The notes: generated by a model from the letters alone, not told the origin. Shown: positions 9,650 to 18,893, numbered from the stretch's first letter. The stretch is DNA of 46,328 nt from Bacteroidota bacterium (GCA_018267315.1 JAFDYS010000010.1:93068-139395), one strand, 5' to 3'. Program-made: numbers and translations.

Positions 9650-9730
9650 GCGATCCATCTCCGGTTTGATCTTGCGGTACTGCACCTTCAGATCAACCAT
9701 TTCGATTTTACGCGAGGTGGCGGTGGTCAT
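9650..9730 (-). pseudogene. Truncated 5' end of a DegT aminotransferase gene (copy 3)
   Basis: A second remnant, 230 bp from copy 2, reads MTTATSRKIEMVDLKVQYRK then IKPEMDRRIKEI before similarity ends. By eye it differs from copy 2 at about 11 of 81 positions, yet the reading frame and key residues are kept. It therefore looks like a different paralogue rather than a duplicate of copy 2. A near-consensus CATATTTG lies upstream (9740-9747). The rest of the 9376-9882 gap shows nothing else I recognise. Confidence 0.75.
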
Positions 9731-9882
9731 GGAGGAAGGCAAATATGGAGCGCATCCGATGGCCCGGTTGCTAGAGTAACCGACATGTCGGCTTCCATGA
9801 GTGTTTGCAGAAATATTCAGCTGCTGAACCAAACGAATAAACCAGCCGCAATGATGACTTAGAAATGGGCGCCAAACCCAAT

Positions 9883-11298
9883 CTAATGCTGAACAATAAA
9901 TTTAGTGTGGGCTGCTCCATCTTCTAAACTAAGCTCGCAGAAGTAGATTCCATCCCGCCAATCAGAAACATTTATAGTTTCGGATTTTGAACTGAAAATT
10001 TCTTTTCCTTCCCCATCAAAAACTCTCAGTTGTACTTTGTCATTGATTGAGCGCGGCCAACGGCAAACGGCAAACTGATCAGCAGGATTAGGAGAAATGG
10101 AAAGCAAAAAAGACGAAGGCGATTGTTCAATGGCAGTTACCACGCACAATTCATGTTCCGTTCCCCCGGTGAATTCTGTATAAGCGGAAGCAAATGTGTT
10201 ATCATCAGGTGCGACATTAAACATCGAATGAGTAGCCACGCTTCCTGCTTCCATCCATGAACCGAAGTCTTCGATCAGACATTCGACGCACGAATTCCCC
10301 TCTGCATCAAGTTTTACCACCAAGCCGTTGCCCATGGCGGCATATCCGCCGTCAGCAGTTTGAATCACATCTTCAAACAATGTGGCGGTACCCACTTTTT
10401 TACTCCACTCAATCTCACCATCACTGTTGCACTTAGCTACGAACGCCCGTTGATCACCGCTTCCGATTACCGCTCCTGTTTCTGCGGTTCCTGCCCCGAT
10501 AAAACCACCATCGCTCGTAGGATATAACGCGTAGAAAGTTTCCGCGCCATCATCGCCATAAGTTTTGCTCCATAGCTGATTACCCGTGGTGTCAATTTTC
10601 ACCACGAATGCATTGGGATGTGGCTGACCTGCTCCTGTCTCATATCCACTCAATAAGTAACTGCCGTCAGTCAGTGCAATGGCGTCAAATCCTGTCCCGG
10701 CAGCATAGGTGACCGACCACTGAAACGTTCCTTCGTCATCCACTTTTGCAAAGAAGGCCCCATCGGAAAGTCCCCAACCGGAAACGAGATACCCTCCGTC
10801 AGGTGACAGCACGACATCTTCTCCAACCGGAGTGGAGAAGGCGCCACTGTCATCCAGTGCCGTGCTCCATTCTTTATTTCCATCAGCATCGGTCTTCATC
10901 AGGAAAGCATAACTTTCAATTACGCCCGCCAGAATGTAACCGCCGTCCGGAGTTTCTTGGATTGAGTAGAAATAAGAACTTCCGCTTCCATGATCAATAT
11001 TTTTTTGCCAGAGAAGCGTGCCATCTTCATCGTACTTTATGATAAAGAGATCCTGGTTGCTTGAACCTCCCGCAAATCCGGCTGCCACAATTTCATGATC
11101 CGAAGTTTCAATCAAACGGTAACAGGCATCCTGGGCAGTGGTACCCAGAGAACTTGACCACAAAAGATTCCCCCCGCCATCCAGTTTGAAAACCCAGAAG
11201 TTCTGGTCATTGTTTCCGGCGAACCCAATTTCCAGGCCGCCAATTGCATAACCGCCATCATACGTTTGAACGATGCTGAAGTAGCGATAATAGCCCAA
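9883..11298 (-). CDS. T9SS-exported seven-repeat beta-propeller protein, 5' end broken by an in-frame stop
   Basis: The open part encodes about 470 residues with seven propeller repeats (YDGGYAIGG, then LWSSSLGT..., LWQKNI..., EWSTAL..., QWSVTY..., LWSKTYGD..., EWSKKVGT...) and a C-terminal type A sorting domain (SISPNPADQFAVCRW ... GIYFCELSL). There is no good start inside: the frame opens at a TTG (11298) in the middle of the first blade. The true start appears to be the ATG at 11391, which begins a signal peptide, but a TAA at 11356-11358 cuts it. Unless this is a sequencing error or is suppressed, the protein would not be exported. The gene is 156 bp beyond the M23 peptidase gene, same strand. 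Confidence 0.8.
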   Translation of the reverse strand: MGYYRYFSIVQTYDGGYAIGGLEIGFAGNNDQNFWVFKLDGGGNLLWSSSLGTTAQDACYRLIETSDHEIVAAGFAGGSSNQDLFIIKYDEDGTLLWQKNIDHGSGSSYFYSIQETPDGGYILAGVIESYAFLMKTDADGNKEWSTALDDSGAFSTPVGEDVVLSPDGGYLVSGWGLSDGAFFAKVDDEGTFQWSVTYAAGTGFDAIALTDGSYLLSGYETGAGQPHPNAFVVKIDTTGNQLWSKTYGDDGAETFYALYPTSDGGFIGAGTAETGAVIGSGDQRAFVAKCNSDGEIEWSKKVGTATLFEDVIQTADGGYAAMGNGLVVKLDAEGNSCVECLIEDFGSWMEAGSVATHSMFNVAPDDNTFASAYTEFTGGTEHELCVVTAIEQSPSSFLLSISPNPADQFAVCRWPRSINDKVQLRVFDGEGKEIFSSKSETINVSDWRDGIYFCELSLEDGAAHTKFIVQH

Positions 11299-11391
11299 TG
11301 CCTGGAGGTAAAAGCAACCTTTGTCGATGGCTTGCGAATGAACTGCAAGGCCCGCTTAGATGAAAAGAGGGAACAGGAGAAAATTCTTCAT
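11299..11391 (-). pseudogene. Severed signal-peptide region of the adjacent propeller gene (in-frame TAA)
   Basis: From ATG 11391 the minus strand reads MKNFLLFPLFI, then TAA (11358-11356), then AGLAVHSQAIDKGCFYLQAL, running in frame into the propeller at 11298. Together these make a normal signal peptide (Lys, hydrophobic core, AVHSQA cleavage region) interrupted at codon 12. One base change in TAA would restore it. The conserved frame on both sides suggests a very recent nonsense mutation or an assembly error. Confidence 0.75.
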
Positions 11392-11547
11392 AATCGTTAT
11401 GCATGAGAGTTATTGAATCACCCCTTCTTGGTTTGCGATTCATTTAGGGTCAAGAAAATATGCTGCCTCGTTTACCAAGATACAAATGATAACACTAATA
11501 CTCAGCGGGCACAAAGACGATCGGAGTTAGTGATGTACGGTATCAAG

Positions 11548-12720
11548 TTAATGCTGCACGATAAACTTGCGACTCAGAAATGCGCCGCCGAATTTCACCA
11601 CGCACAAATAGATTCCGGGAGCAAATGCTGATGTCGTGAATCTTTCGTTAAGCGTACTGATTGTTGTTGATTGAATTTGCCATTCGAGATTCCTGTTTCC
11701 TGACATGTCAATAATTGCGAGTCTAATGTCATCAGCATTTGCACCATTTATCTGAATTGTGGCCCAGTCATCAGCAGGATCAGGAATGATTTCGATCGAA
11801 CCATCCATTTCCAGCGAATCAATTTCACCAGCCGGACTTTCCGGCCGCTGTGGAAAATCGTTGCAGCCACCAATGCGCGCTGTGAAATCGGCATTGATGG
11901 CCGCAACGAACCCGACACCCAGATTGATATAGCTGCCTGCCTGATAAAGCACACTGGAATATCCATTGACCGAAACCGTTCCGGTGCTCACAATGCTGGT
12001 GGATGCAATGTCTGCATCATAATCGCCTGTATCAAATGTCAAGGAGGAATTAAGTATCGTGGCGGGGCATGAGCTGCCGCAGGGAAATGCGGTGTAACTG
12101 TTTCCGTCAACGAATACATTTCCGGAGATATCGCAAAACACGGGAATCATGTTCTTCGCCCAATCTCCGTCAATGTATCCTCCGTCAGGATCGAATACCA
12201 ATGTGTTGGTATCCACGGGCTGCGCCACTTCGAAATGCAGGTGCACTCCTGAGGCACAGCCAACTTCTCCCTCCGTCCCCAGTGTGGTGCCGGCCGTAAT
12301 CCAGTCTCCCACATCAACAGAGTTAGGAACGGAATGATATTGCATGTGGGTGTATTTGGTCCATTCCCCATTGGGATGTTCGAGCCATACATAATTGTTG
12401 AGGCAAAACGTCTGACTGCAGTCACATTGTGTATTGTTGTCATCCTCGATCCAGCGAACCCAACCGTCAGCAGCTGCAACAATCGTGTTCCCGTTATCCC
12501 CCACCATGTCAATACGACCCCGCGGGCAGTGATTGAAATGATCATTGGTAACGGTAACATCCGTTCCATCGGCAAACGGGATGCGGTAGATTCCGTTTGA
12601 GAGTTCATAGGGACCGCAGTAATTCGTGCTGCCGTCGCATTCCGTATCTACGGTGATGCACGGTTGCGCGGTTAGACCACCGGTGAGCATCAATAAGACA
12701 ATTGTAACGGCTTGCTTCAT
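11548..12720 (-). CDS. Secreted M23 family (LytM/lysostaphin-like) metallopeptidase with T9SS sorting domain
   Basis: A 390-residue protein with a signal peptide (MKQAVTIVLLMLTGGLTAQP). The M23 zinc ligands are visible: H64 and D71 in HCPRGRID, and the second motif GVHLHFEV near residue 160. M23 enzymes usually cut peptidoglycan cross-bridges or other Gly-rich peptides. The catalytic domain (about 35-200) is followed by a small beta module (VLYQAGSYINLGVGFVAAIN...FTARIGGC) of the kind named 3-coathanger stack in Bacteroidota annotation. A type A T9SS tail follows (IEIIPDPADDWATIQI). It starts 10 bp after the M4 peptidase gene, so the two proteases are almost certainly co-transcribed. Confidence 0.92.
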   Translation of the reverse strand: MKQAVTIVLLMLTGGLTAQPCITVDTECDGSTNYCGPYELSNGIYRIPFADGTDVTVTNDHFNHCPRGRIDMVGDNGNTIVAAADGWVRWIEDDNNTQCDCSQTFCLNNYVWLEHPNGEWTKYTHMQYHSVPNSVDVGDWITAGTTLGTEGEVGCASGVHLHFEVAQPVDTNTLVFDPDGGYIDGDWAKNMIPVFCDISGNVFVDGNSYTAFPCGSSCPATILNSSLTFDTGDYDADIASTSIVSTGTVSVNGYSSVLYQAGSYINLGVGFVAAINADFTARIGGCNDFPQRPESPAGEIDSLEMDGSIEIIPDPADDWATIQINGANADDIRLAIIDMSGNRNLEWQIQSTTISTLNERFTTSAFAPGIYLCVVKFGGAFLSRKFIVQH

Positions 12721-12730
12721 GGTGAAGATG

Positions 12731-15058
12731 TTAGTGCTGAACCATAAACTTTCGGGTGAAAATCTTTCCGCCCGATTTCAGAATGCATACATAAATGCCC
12801 GAAGGCAGATCACCGGTATGCAGGTTGCGGACGAATTTTTGATCGGTGAGTCTTTCATTATCGATGACGGACATCCGCAATTTGCCGGTGGCATCCGTGA
12901 TGTACAAATTCACAGGTTGGTCGGTAACCAAATCCACCCCGATCACGGCATCATCACTGGCCGGGTTGGGATAAATGCTCAAGGCCGATTCTGCATTCAG
13001 TACCACACCTTCATGCACATCGGCACTTTCTGCTCCGGCGCGCAGGTTGTTGGGATCATAGTCGCTCAGTTCGCACTCATTAATGAGGGCGGTGAACGTG
13101 CATCCATTGCTCGCCGTAAAACCGGGGAAGAGCTGAATCACGTTGCCGCTGCTTAGCGAAACAATAGCCGGCGAATTGATGGTGGCCGTGCAGGTGGTGA
13201 GGTAATCATTGAAAAAAATGGTGGCGTTTCTCACTTCTTCCGCTCCATCAATCGTAACGGGAATTGGCGAGGTATAGGTTCCGCAAACGGAACCCAAATT
13301 GAAACCGGTGTAACTCGTTACGCCTGCCGCCATCCAGGCCTGACCAACGCTGATCACTTCCTGCGAGCAGCTGCCATAGAGATCTATCGCGGACTGAATC
13401 CATGCATTGCGTGCGATGATGTAACCATCGCTGCCATCGAGGTATTCCATCATGGCCTGCCAGGCAATGGCACTGGCCTTATCGAAGCCGATGCCGCTTA
13501 CATTATAGTCAATGCCGAGGTCATTGGTTCCGGTTCCGCCTTCAGAAAGCAAATAGAACATGTGATTCTGTACGCTGCTGTTCGTATGCACGCCGCCGTT
13601 GTCCGCATCGCTGTTCACATCCACCCAGTTGGTGCCGAGGTATGTGTCAGGATCACTATAACTGTTGGGATCAATGAACGACCGTATGGCATTATCGGAT
13701 TTGTCATCTGCTTCCAGAAAGTCATTGCTGCCTTCCACATAATTTTCCACATTCTCACCGAAAATATCTGCGAACGATTCATTCAGCGCTCCGGATTCGC
13801 CGGAATAATCGAGGGCATCGAAATGCGCGTATTCAATGACGCCGTGAGTGAACTCATGGCCGATAATATCATCGGTGTTGTAATCATCATCGGTTCCGGG
13901 AAAGCAATCAGCACCCGATCCGAAATTCAGGTTGTCAATTACGTTGGTATAGTTGGCATTCGTGCAATACTCATCATCATTGTCATCATAATACAGGCGA
14001 TTGCTGAAGGCATCAATCAGTCCGCCCGATCCGTCGAATCCTTCGTGTGCATGTTCTGAAAAGAAATAGGAGTAGGCCTTCTTTACTCCCCACAGGGTGC
14101 TCATGGTCATCTTGGTGGAACCGGTTGTTGCATCCCAGGTGTTGTCATTATCACACACGAGGTAATCTTCGTTGCTGATGATTCCGTTATCAGAATACCA
14201 GCTGTAGATAGGTGTGTTTGAGTTGCAGTCATCCACACTGAAATACTGCGTGGATTCATTGTCATCATAAAGACAGGTTTCCGTCCGGTAGTCGGTCTTC
14301 ACACTTTGGGTGCCATTATACGTTGTTTGCACCGTGCCTGAATTGCAGGAAATTTCCAGCGAGCGTGTTCTGATGATCTCTCCGGTTTTCGCATCCACAT
14401 AAACATATTCAGCGATACGGGGGACACGTGCGAAAATGGCAAGGCGATACGCAAGCGCGTAATTGGAGGCCTCTTGCCCGCCTTTCGGATCTTTCTGCAC
14501 AATCAGCAACTCAGGCCGGGGATACAGCGTGGCGTTGGGATCTTTCTTCTTCAACCTGAACCGCTCTTCTGCCACAGGATCTTCCCACATATATTTTTGT
14601 GCAGGTACCGTTTCAAGCGCGACGTCAATGGCCCGCTGAGGCGACACGGCTGCATTCACATCGAGATTCAGTCCGGGAATGAAATCGCCGTTGATGAGGT
14701 ACACGCTTCCTTTCTTCTCATGCACGAGATACTCGGCCAATTCAATCCTTACGCCCTTGTAATATTGAGCAAAGCGGTAGTGATTGATGCCGGCTGCATC
14801 CGTGCGGGTGCGAAGCAACTTCAGTTCATCACCGCCTTTCATGCCGAGTAATTCCGGCTGCTGACTGAAGATTTCTTTGGCCCGGTAGGGAGCATCATTG
14901 CGGAATTTGATCCAGCCCACTTTGCTGTCAGGAAATAAAAACCGTCCGAAGTTTTTATCCTGCAGCAACTCCTGCGGGAGTGGCTGCTGGGCCACGGCTG
15001 GCACCGCCGGTAAGAGCAAAGAGGCCAGCAGCATCGAATTCAGAAATAATCGTTTCAT
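12731..15058 (-). CDS. Secreted M4 family (thermolysin-like) zinc metallopeptidase with T9SS sorting domain
   Basis: A 775-residue preproenzyme. After a signal peptide (ending AVPAVAQQ), residues about 30-230 form the FTP/PepSY propeptide that folds and inhibits the catalytic part. The zinc site HEFTH lies near residue 400 and the third ligand in GALNESFADIFGE about 25 residues later, as expected for gluzincins. The C-terminus has a small module with LFPGFTASNGCTFTALI, like that of the neighbouring M23 enzyme, then a type A T9SS tail (LSIYPNPASDDAVIG). The likely role is extracellular degradation of proteins for nutrition. It sits between the TMF-type gene (32 bp) and the M23 gene (10 bp) in one operon. 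Confidence 0.95.
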   Translation of the reverse strand: MKRLFLNSMLLASLLLPAVPAVAQQPLPQELLQDKNFGRFLFPDSKVGWIKFRNDAPYRAKEIFSQQPELLGMKGGDELKLLRTRTDAAGINHYRFAQYYKGVRIELAEYLVHEKKGSVYLINGDFIPGLNLDVNAAVSPQRAIDVALETVPAQKYMWEDPVAEERFRLKKKDPNATLYPRPELLIVQKDPKGGQEASNYALAYRLAIFARVPRIAEYVYVDAKTGEIIRTRSLEISCNSGTVQTTYNGTQSVKTDYRTETCLYDDNESTQYFSVDDCNSNTPIYSWYSDNGIISNEDYLVCDNDNTWDATTGSTKMTMSTLWGVKKAYSYFFSEHAHEGFDGSGGLIDAFSNRLYYDDNDDEYCTNANYTNVIDNLNFGSGADCFPGTDDDYNTDDIIGHEFTHGVIEYAHFDALDYSGESGALNESFADIFGENVENYVEGSNDFLEADDKSDNAIRSFIDPNSYSDPDTYLGTNWVDVNSDADNGGVHTNSSVQNHMFYLLSEGGTGTNDLGIDYNVSGIGFDKASAIAWQAMMEYLDGSDGYIIARNAWIQSAIDLYGSCSQEVISVGQAWMAAGVTSYTGFNLGSVCGTYTSPIPVTIDGAEEVRNATIFFNDYLTTCTATINSPAIVSLSSGNVIQLFPGFTASNGCTFTALINECELSDYDPNNLRAGAESADVHEGVVLNAESALSIYPNPASDDAVIGVDLVTDQPVNLYITDATGKLRMSVIDNERLTDQKFVRNLHTGDLPSGIYVCILKSGGKIFTRKFMVQH

Positions 15059-15090
15059 GTTTTTCAGATTTTAGGATTGGCATGAAACAA

Positions 15091-16794
15091 TCAGTTCTTC
15101 CCGCTTTTCAGTTCATCAATCTGATTTTGCAGTTCTATGATGTAGAGTGAGAGCTCTTCAATTTTCTGCATCATTTTCGTTTGCATCTCGCCTACGGTAA
15201 TGCCATCTTTCTCCACTTCGGCAGCTGACGGAATTCCGGGCAGGTGTTTATTTTCTTTGATGAAGTCTTTAAGTTCCGAAATGGAATGCATGGAATAGTC
15301 ATCTTCAAACACGTAGTCAGGCCAGTTCTCCGAGAGCTGCACTTTCAGTTCTTCACAGATGATTTTTCCATCGACACTCAATAGGTAGCCGGTTGCCGGA
15401 ACGGAGGCACCGATCATGACATTGCCGCTGGTGTAGCAGAGCGAGAGATCGCCGCCGTCATTCTGCAGATAGAGTTTTGAAACGGCACCGTTGTTACGGG
15501 CCATAATTTCATTGTTGTCAATAATCACATTGGTGGATGTGGTGGAACCGAGTTCGAGATAGCCGTCACCGGTTAATGAAGCATCGGTGCCGTTAATGCA
15601 CTGCATCTTGCCGTTGAAGTAACCGGCCCATTCGCTGGTGCCGCCGGTGGTGGTTCCATACACGCCGTAGGCTGCAGCGGCGGTAGCTGATGCTGTTCCA
15701 TATACGCCGTATGCTGCACCGGTCGCACCGAATGCTTCGCCATATAATCCATATCCGGCATTGGCCCCATTGGCTGTATATCCCTTGGCTCCTATCTGTC
15801 CGCCTGATGCGAAGACGCCGGTTCCGTAACCGAATGTGTACATGTTGTTGAATTCAACGAGGTTGAAGTTGGTTGAGCCGGAGCCCGTCCAGGGCTTTGT
15901 CACTTTCAGCAGTGTGCTGGTTCCTGAAGTTTGCATCTCGCATTTTGTAGTTGGTGACGTGGTGCCGATGCCGATGTTTCCTGAGTTATCAATTACAAAC
16001 CGGTCGCCACCATTATAGATCCGAAACTGATTGGATGCTTCATCATAATAGGTCCACACTTTGGCTGAGCCGCCGACTGCATAACCGTAAAATGGTTTTC
16101 TGCCGCTGCTGCCGCCCATGTCAAGATACATGCCGCCATAGCCCGTGGTGTTGAGTGATTTCACCGTGAGGTTCGCGGCGCCGACCATGGTAGTGGTGTT
16201 GAAGCCCACATTGCCGGAGTTATCATATAGGGTAGAATTGCCGAGGGTGGTACCGGCAGTGAACTTCGGGATATAACTGGCAGTTCCGCTTCCACCTATT
16301 CCTCCTCCGCCACCGCCGGCTGTTGATTGTGTGGTGCCATCAGCAAACTTGATGTTGCTTACATATACATCGCGCCACTTCAGCGATGAGCTGCCTAAGT
16401 CGAGCGTACCGGTTGAAGCGGGAAGCATGCTCACATTAATGGCAGTAGGCGAGGTGAGGTTGCTCAGTGTCTTATTGGCATCCTTTGTTGAGATGGCGGT
16501 CCAAACGGAACCCGAGTAATAATAGAACCCCGGCGTGTTGTTCGTTTGATAAATCAGCAAGCCCGTCGCAGGCGATACGATGGCATCGCGTTCGGTTTTG
16601 GTCATGCGCGGAATCAGCATGCCTTTGGTGGTACTTACCATGTCAAGCAATGATGAGGCATTGGGTGTGGTAGTTCCAATGCCGGCGCTTCCGGTAGCCG
16701 GGAAAGTATTTTGCCCGTAGGAAAACTGCGTAATGGTGAACAATGCAAGCATGATCCAGAGAATCATGATCAGGTAGGAAAGTTTGCGTCTCAT
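15091..16794 (-). CDS. Secreted tail-fibre-like (TMF/endosialidase-chaperone-like) repeat protein
   Basis: A 567-residue protein with a signal peptide (LALFTITQFSYGQ). The start of the mature protein has SAGIGTTTPNASSLLDM, the collagen-like or phage tail-fibre style opening found in many Bacteroidota surface proteins. The middle is rich in Gly, Ala, Ser and Thr with GxxNIGIGTTSPTT and repeated AYGVYGTA motifs. The C-terminus (WPDYVFEDDYSM, SISELKDFIKENKHLPGIP, GEMQTKMMQKIEEL) matches the Bacteroidota form of the intramolecular-chaperone-like tail, ending in a coiled coil that should trimerise. No canonical T9SS tail is present. It is the first gene of the operon with the M4 and M23 peptidases and has its own TACTTTTG promoter element. 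Confidence 0.85.
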   Translation of the reverse strand: MRRKLSYLIMILWIMLALFTITQFSYGQNTFPATGSAGIGTTTPNASSLLDMVSTTKGMLIPRMTKTERDAIVSPATGLLIYQTNNTPGFYYYSGSVWTAISTKDANKTLSNLTSPTAINVSMLPASTGTLDLGSSSLKWRDVYVSNIKFADGTTQSTAGGGGGGIGGSGTASYIPKFTAGTTLGNSTLYDNSGNVGFNTTTMVGAANLTVKSLNTTGYGGMYLDMGGSSGRKPFYGYAVGGSAKVWTYYDEASNQFRIYNGGDRFVIDNSGNIGIGTTSPTTKCEMQTSGTSTLLKVTKPWTGSGSTNFNLVEFNNMYTFGYGTGVFASGGQIGAKGYTANGANAGYGLYGEAFGATGAAYGVYGTASATAAAAYGVYGTTTGGTSEWAGYFNGKMQCINGTDASLTGDGYLELGSTTSTNVIIDNNEIMARNNGAVSKLYLQNDGGDLSLCYTSGNVMIGASVPATGYLLSVDGKIICEELKVQLSENWPDYVFEDDYSMHSISELKDFIKENKHLPGIPSAAEVEKDGITVGEMQTKMMQKIEELSLYIIELQNQIDELKSGKN

Positions 16795-16828
16795 GTGTTT
16801 GAAATTAGAGTGATTGAAAAGTTTCGGT

Positions 16829-16836
16829 CAAAAGTA
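16829..16836 (-). promoter_or_regulatory. -7 promoter element of the TMF-M4-M23 operon
   Basis: The minus strand reads TACTTTTG, a full match to TAnnTTTG, 34 bases before the ATG at 16794. It lies 87 bp from the divergent promoter of the LytS gene. Confidence 0.6.
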
Positions 16837-16923
16837 TCCGGGTTGATACCGCACATTAAAATCCGTTGAGCAAGCGGAATGAATGAATGAGTAAGCGGTA
16901 AGCGCATTCCCATTTCATCCTCC

Positions 16924-16931
16924 TACTTTTG
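16924..16931 (+). promoter_or_regulatory. -7 promoter element of the LytS-type kinase gene
   Basis: The plus strand reads TACTTTTG, a full match to TAnnTTTG, 43 bases before the ATG at 16975. Between it and the divergent element is an imperfect repeat (GTAAGCG twice, 16891-16904) inside a GGAATG...CATTCC inverted pair (16876-16910). This is a possible regulator site but is weakly supported. Confidence 0.55.
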
Positions 16932-16938
16932 TTGCACC

Positions 16939-16957
16939 GGTGTTTAACACCCTTTTT
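16939..16957 (+). other. 5'-leader hairpin followed by a T run (possible attenuator)
   Basis: GGTGT-TTA-ACACC forms a 5 bp stem with a 3 base loop and is followed by CTTTTT. It sits 7 bp downstream of the proposed -7 element and before the LytS start codon. The stem is short for a terminator, so attenuation is only a possibility. Confidence 0.3.
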
Positions 16958-16974
16958 ATGTCAACAACTTCTAA

Positions 16975-18864
16975 ATGAGAACACGGGTACTCATTGTCCT
17001 GCTCATCTGGTGCTTCACCTCATCCGCGGTGGGACAAACGCCACCCGTTGATTCTATGAAGCACCTGCTGCAGAGCACATCAGCCGATTCGGCGCGCATG
17101 CGGTTGCATTTTCTTTTGGCACAGTCGTATCTGAAGAATGGAGAACAGGACAGTCAGTTTGTGCATGCCACGGCCGCTCTCGCGCTGGCGGGAAAAATCA
17201 AATCACTTTCCGTTGATCAGAAAAAAATAAAGGCCGGATCACTCCGGATTATCGGAATCTACTATCGTTACGAAGGCGACTATTCAAAAGCGATAGATTA
17301 CTATATACAGGCATTGAAAGATTTTGAGGAGATTCAAGACAGTAACGGCATCGCTTCCACCAACAACAGCATCGGCATTGCTTTTCTGAATATGGAGCGC
17401 TTTGAAGAAGCATATCAATATTTCACGGCTGCCTATAGGATGGACAGTCTGCTTAACCGTTCAGCCAAGCAGGCCGCCGATCTCACGAACATGGTGAATG
17501 CGTTAAGAAAAAAAGGGAACCTTCCTGATTCAGTTTATGAGCATGCTCTCGTATTCGCGGCCCGTGCGCTGCCACTCGCAGAGCAGTCCGGCGACCGGGC
17601 GCTCATTGTGAGCACTCGTGAAACCATGGGCATGATTCTCCGCGATCTGGGCCGTTACGGCGAAGCTCTCCCTTATTCCATGGAAGCGTTACGCGCAGCT
17701 GAAAAACTGGGGCAACCGTTTCTGCTCGCCGAACAGCAATACCAGCTTGCCGAATTGTACAACAACATGAAACAGTACGATCAGGCCATCGCAGTATGCA
17801 AAAAAGCAGAAGCCATCATGGAAGAAAACAACTTCCTCAACATCCGTGATGAGATCTATTCCATTTTGATGGAAGCATATGCCGGATCAAAAAACTTTGA
17901 GCTGGCCTATGCCTACTCCCTCAAGCTGCGGGAATTTGCCGACAGTACCTATCATGCTGATATTGCCGAGCAACTGAAAAAGTTTGAATCGGAAAGGAAG
18001 GACAATGAGATCGCTCTGCTGAAATCGAATAATGAAATCGCCACCACCAAGTTGCAACGCAATCAAACAGCCGTTGCCGGATTTGCCCTTCTGCTCCTGC
18101 TGCTTTCCATTCTCACCTTCACCATTTACCGTAACCGCCAGGAAAAAATCAAAAACATCAAAATGCTGGAAGAACTCAACCGCCGGCTGGAGGAACAGAA
18201 AGAAGAAATCTCCGGCATGAACACGCTTTTGCAATTAAAAGCGCTGCGGGCGCAGATGAATCCGCATTTCATCTTCAACTGCATGAGCTCCATACAGGAA
18301 TGCATTCTCACCGGACGGCTTGACGCAGCGAATGCTTACCTCACCAAGCTCTCGAAGTTACTGCGCATGGTGCTGCTCCATGCCGATGATGAGAGCATCT
18401 CACTTGAAAAGGAATTGCAGATGCTGAAACTTTATCTCGACCTGGAATCATTACGCCTGAAAGACGGGTTCCGCTATGAGATCAAAGTGGATGAAGACAT
18501 TTTTCCGGAAGAGGTGCAGGTGCCTACACTTATCCTTCAGCCGTTTGCTGAAAATGCAATCTGGCACGGACTGCTCAGCAAGCCCGATGACCGGGAATTG
18601 AGGATTAGCATTCAGGCAAAAAATGATGTGCTCGACTGCGTGGTGGAGGACAATGGCATCGGCCGGGCAAAAGCATATGAATTGAAAGCAGCCACAAAAA
18701 ATCACCAGTCGAAGGGGATGGAACTGATCCGTAAGCGGCTCGATATTCTCCGAAGCAAAACACAACAGCCCAAAACCGGCTACACGATTACTGACATTCA
18801 CAATGGTTCTGTGGAAGCCGCAGGCACACGGGTAGAAATTATTCTCCCGCTGCTCGCTTCATGA
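16975..18864 (+). CDS. LytS-type sensor histidine kinase with TPR sensor region
   Basis: A 629-residue membrane kinase. A signal peptide (VLIVLLIWCFTSSAVGQ) is followed by a periplasmic array of TPR-like helices (about 25-340; e.g. AIDYYIQALKDFEEIQD, GEALPYSMEALRAAEKLG). One transmembrane helix (about 366-386, GFALLLLLLSILTFTIY) and a short coiled coil follow. The His_kinase domain carries the phosphoacceptor histidine in MNPHFIFNCMSSIQ, an N box in ENAIWHGL and a G box in DNGIGRAKA. This architecture is typical of Bacteroidota LytS/YehU-like kinases. The response regulator gene follows 29 bp downstream. The signal sensed is unknown. Confidence 0.93.
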   Translation: MRTRVLIVLLIWCFTSSAVGQTPPVDSMKHLLQSTSADSARMRLHFLLAQSYLKNGEQDSQFVHATAALALAGKIKSLSVDQKKIKAGSLRIIGIYYRYEGDYSKAIDYYIQALKDFEEIQDSNGIASTNNSIGIAFLNMERFEEAYQYFTAAYRMDSLLNRSAKQAADLTNMVNALRKKGNLPDSVYEHALVFAARALPLAEQSGDRALIVSTRETMGMILRDLGRYGEALPYSMEALRAAEKLGQPFLLAEQQYQLAELYNNMKQYDQAIAVCKKAEAIMEENNFLNIRDEIYSILMEAYAGSKNFELAYAYSLKLREFADSTYHADIAEQLKKFESERKDNEIALLKSNNEIATTKLQRNQTAVAGFALLLLLLSILTFTIYRNRQEKIKNIKMLEELNRRLEEQKEEISGMNTLLQLKALRAQMNPHFIFNCMSSIQECILTGRLDAANAYLTKLSKLLRMVLLHADDESISLEKELQMLKLYLDLESLRLKDGFRYEIKVDEDIFPEEVQVPTLILQPFAENAIWHGLLSKPDDRELRISIQAKNDVLDCVVEDNGIGRAKAYELKAATKNHQSKGMELIRKRLDILRSKTQQPKTGYTITDIHNGSVEAAGTRVEIILPLLAS

Positions 18865-18893
18865 TATTGTGAGATTTATGTTACTTCGTTTTC

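Noticed and set aside
13562..14059. Open frame antisense to the M4 peptidase
   Set aside because: The opposite strand encodes a clear peptidase with HEFTH; this frame is a codon-composition shadow.
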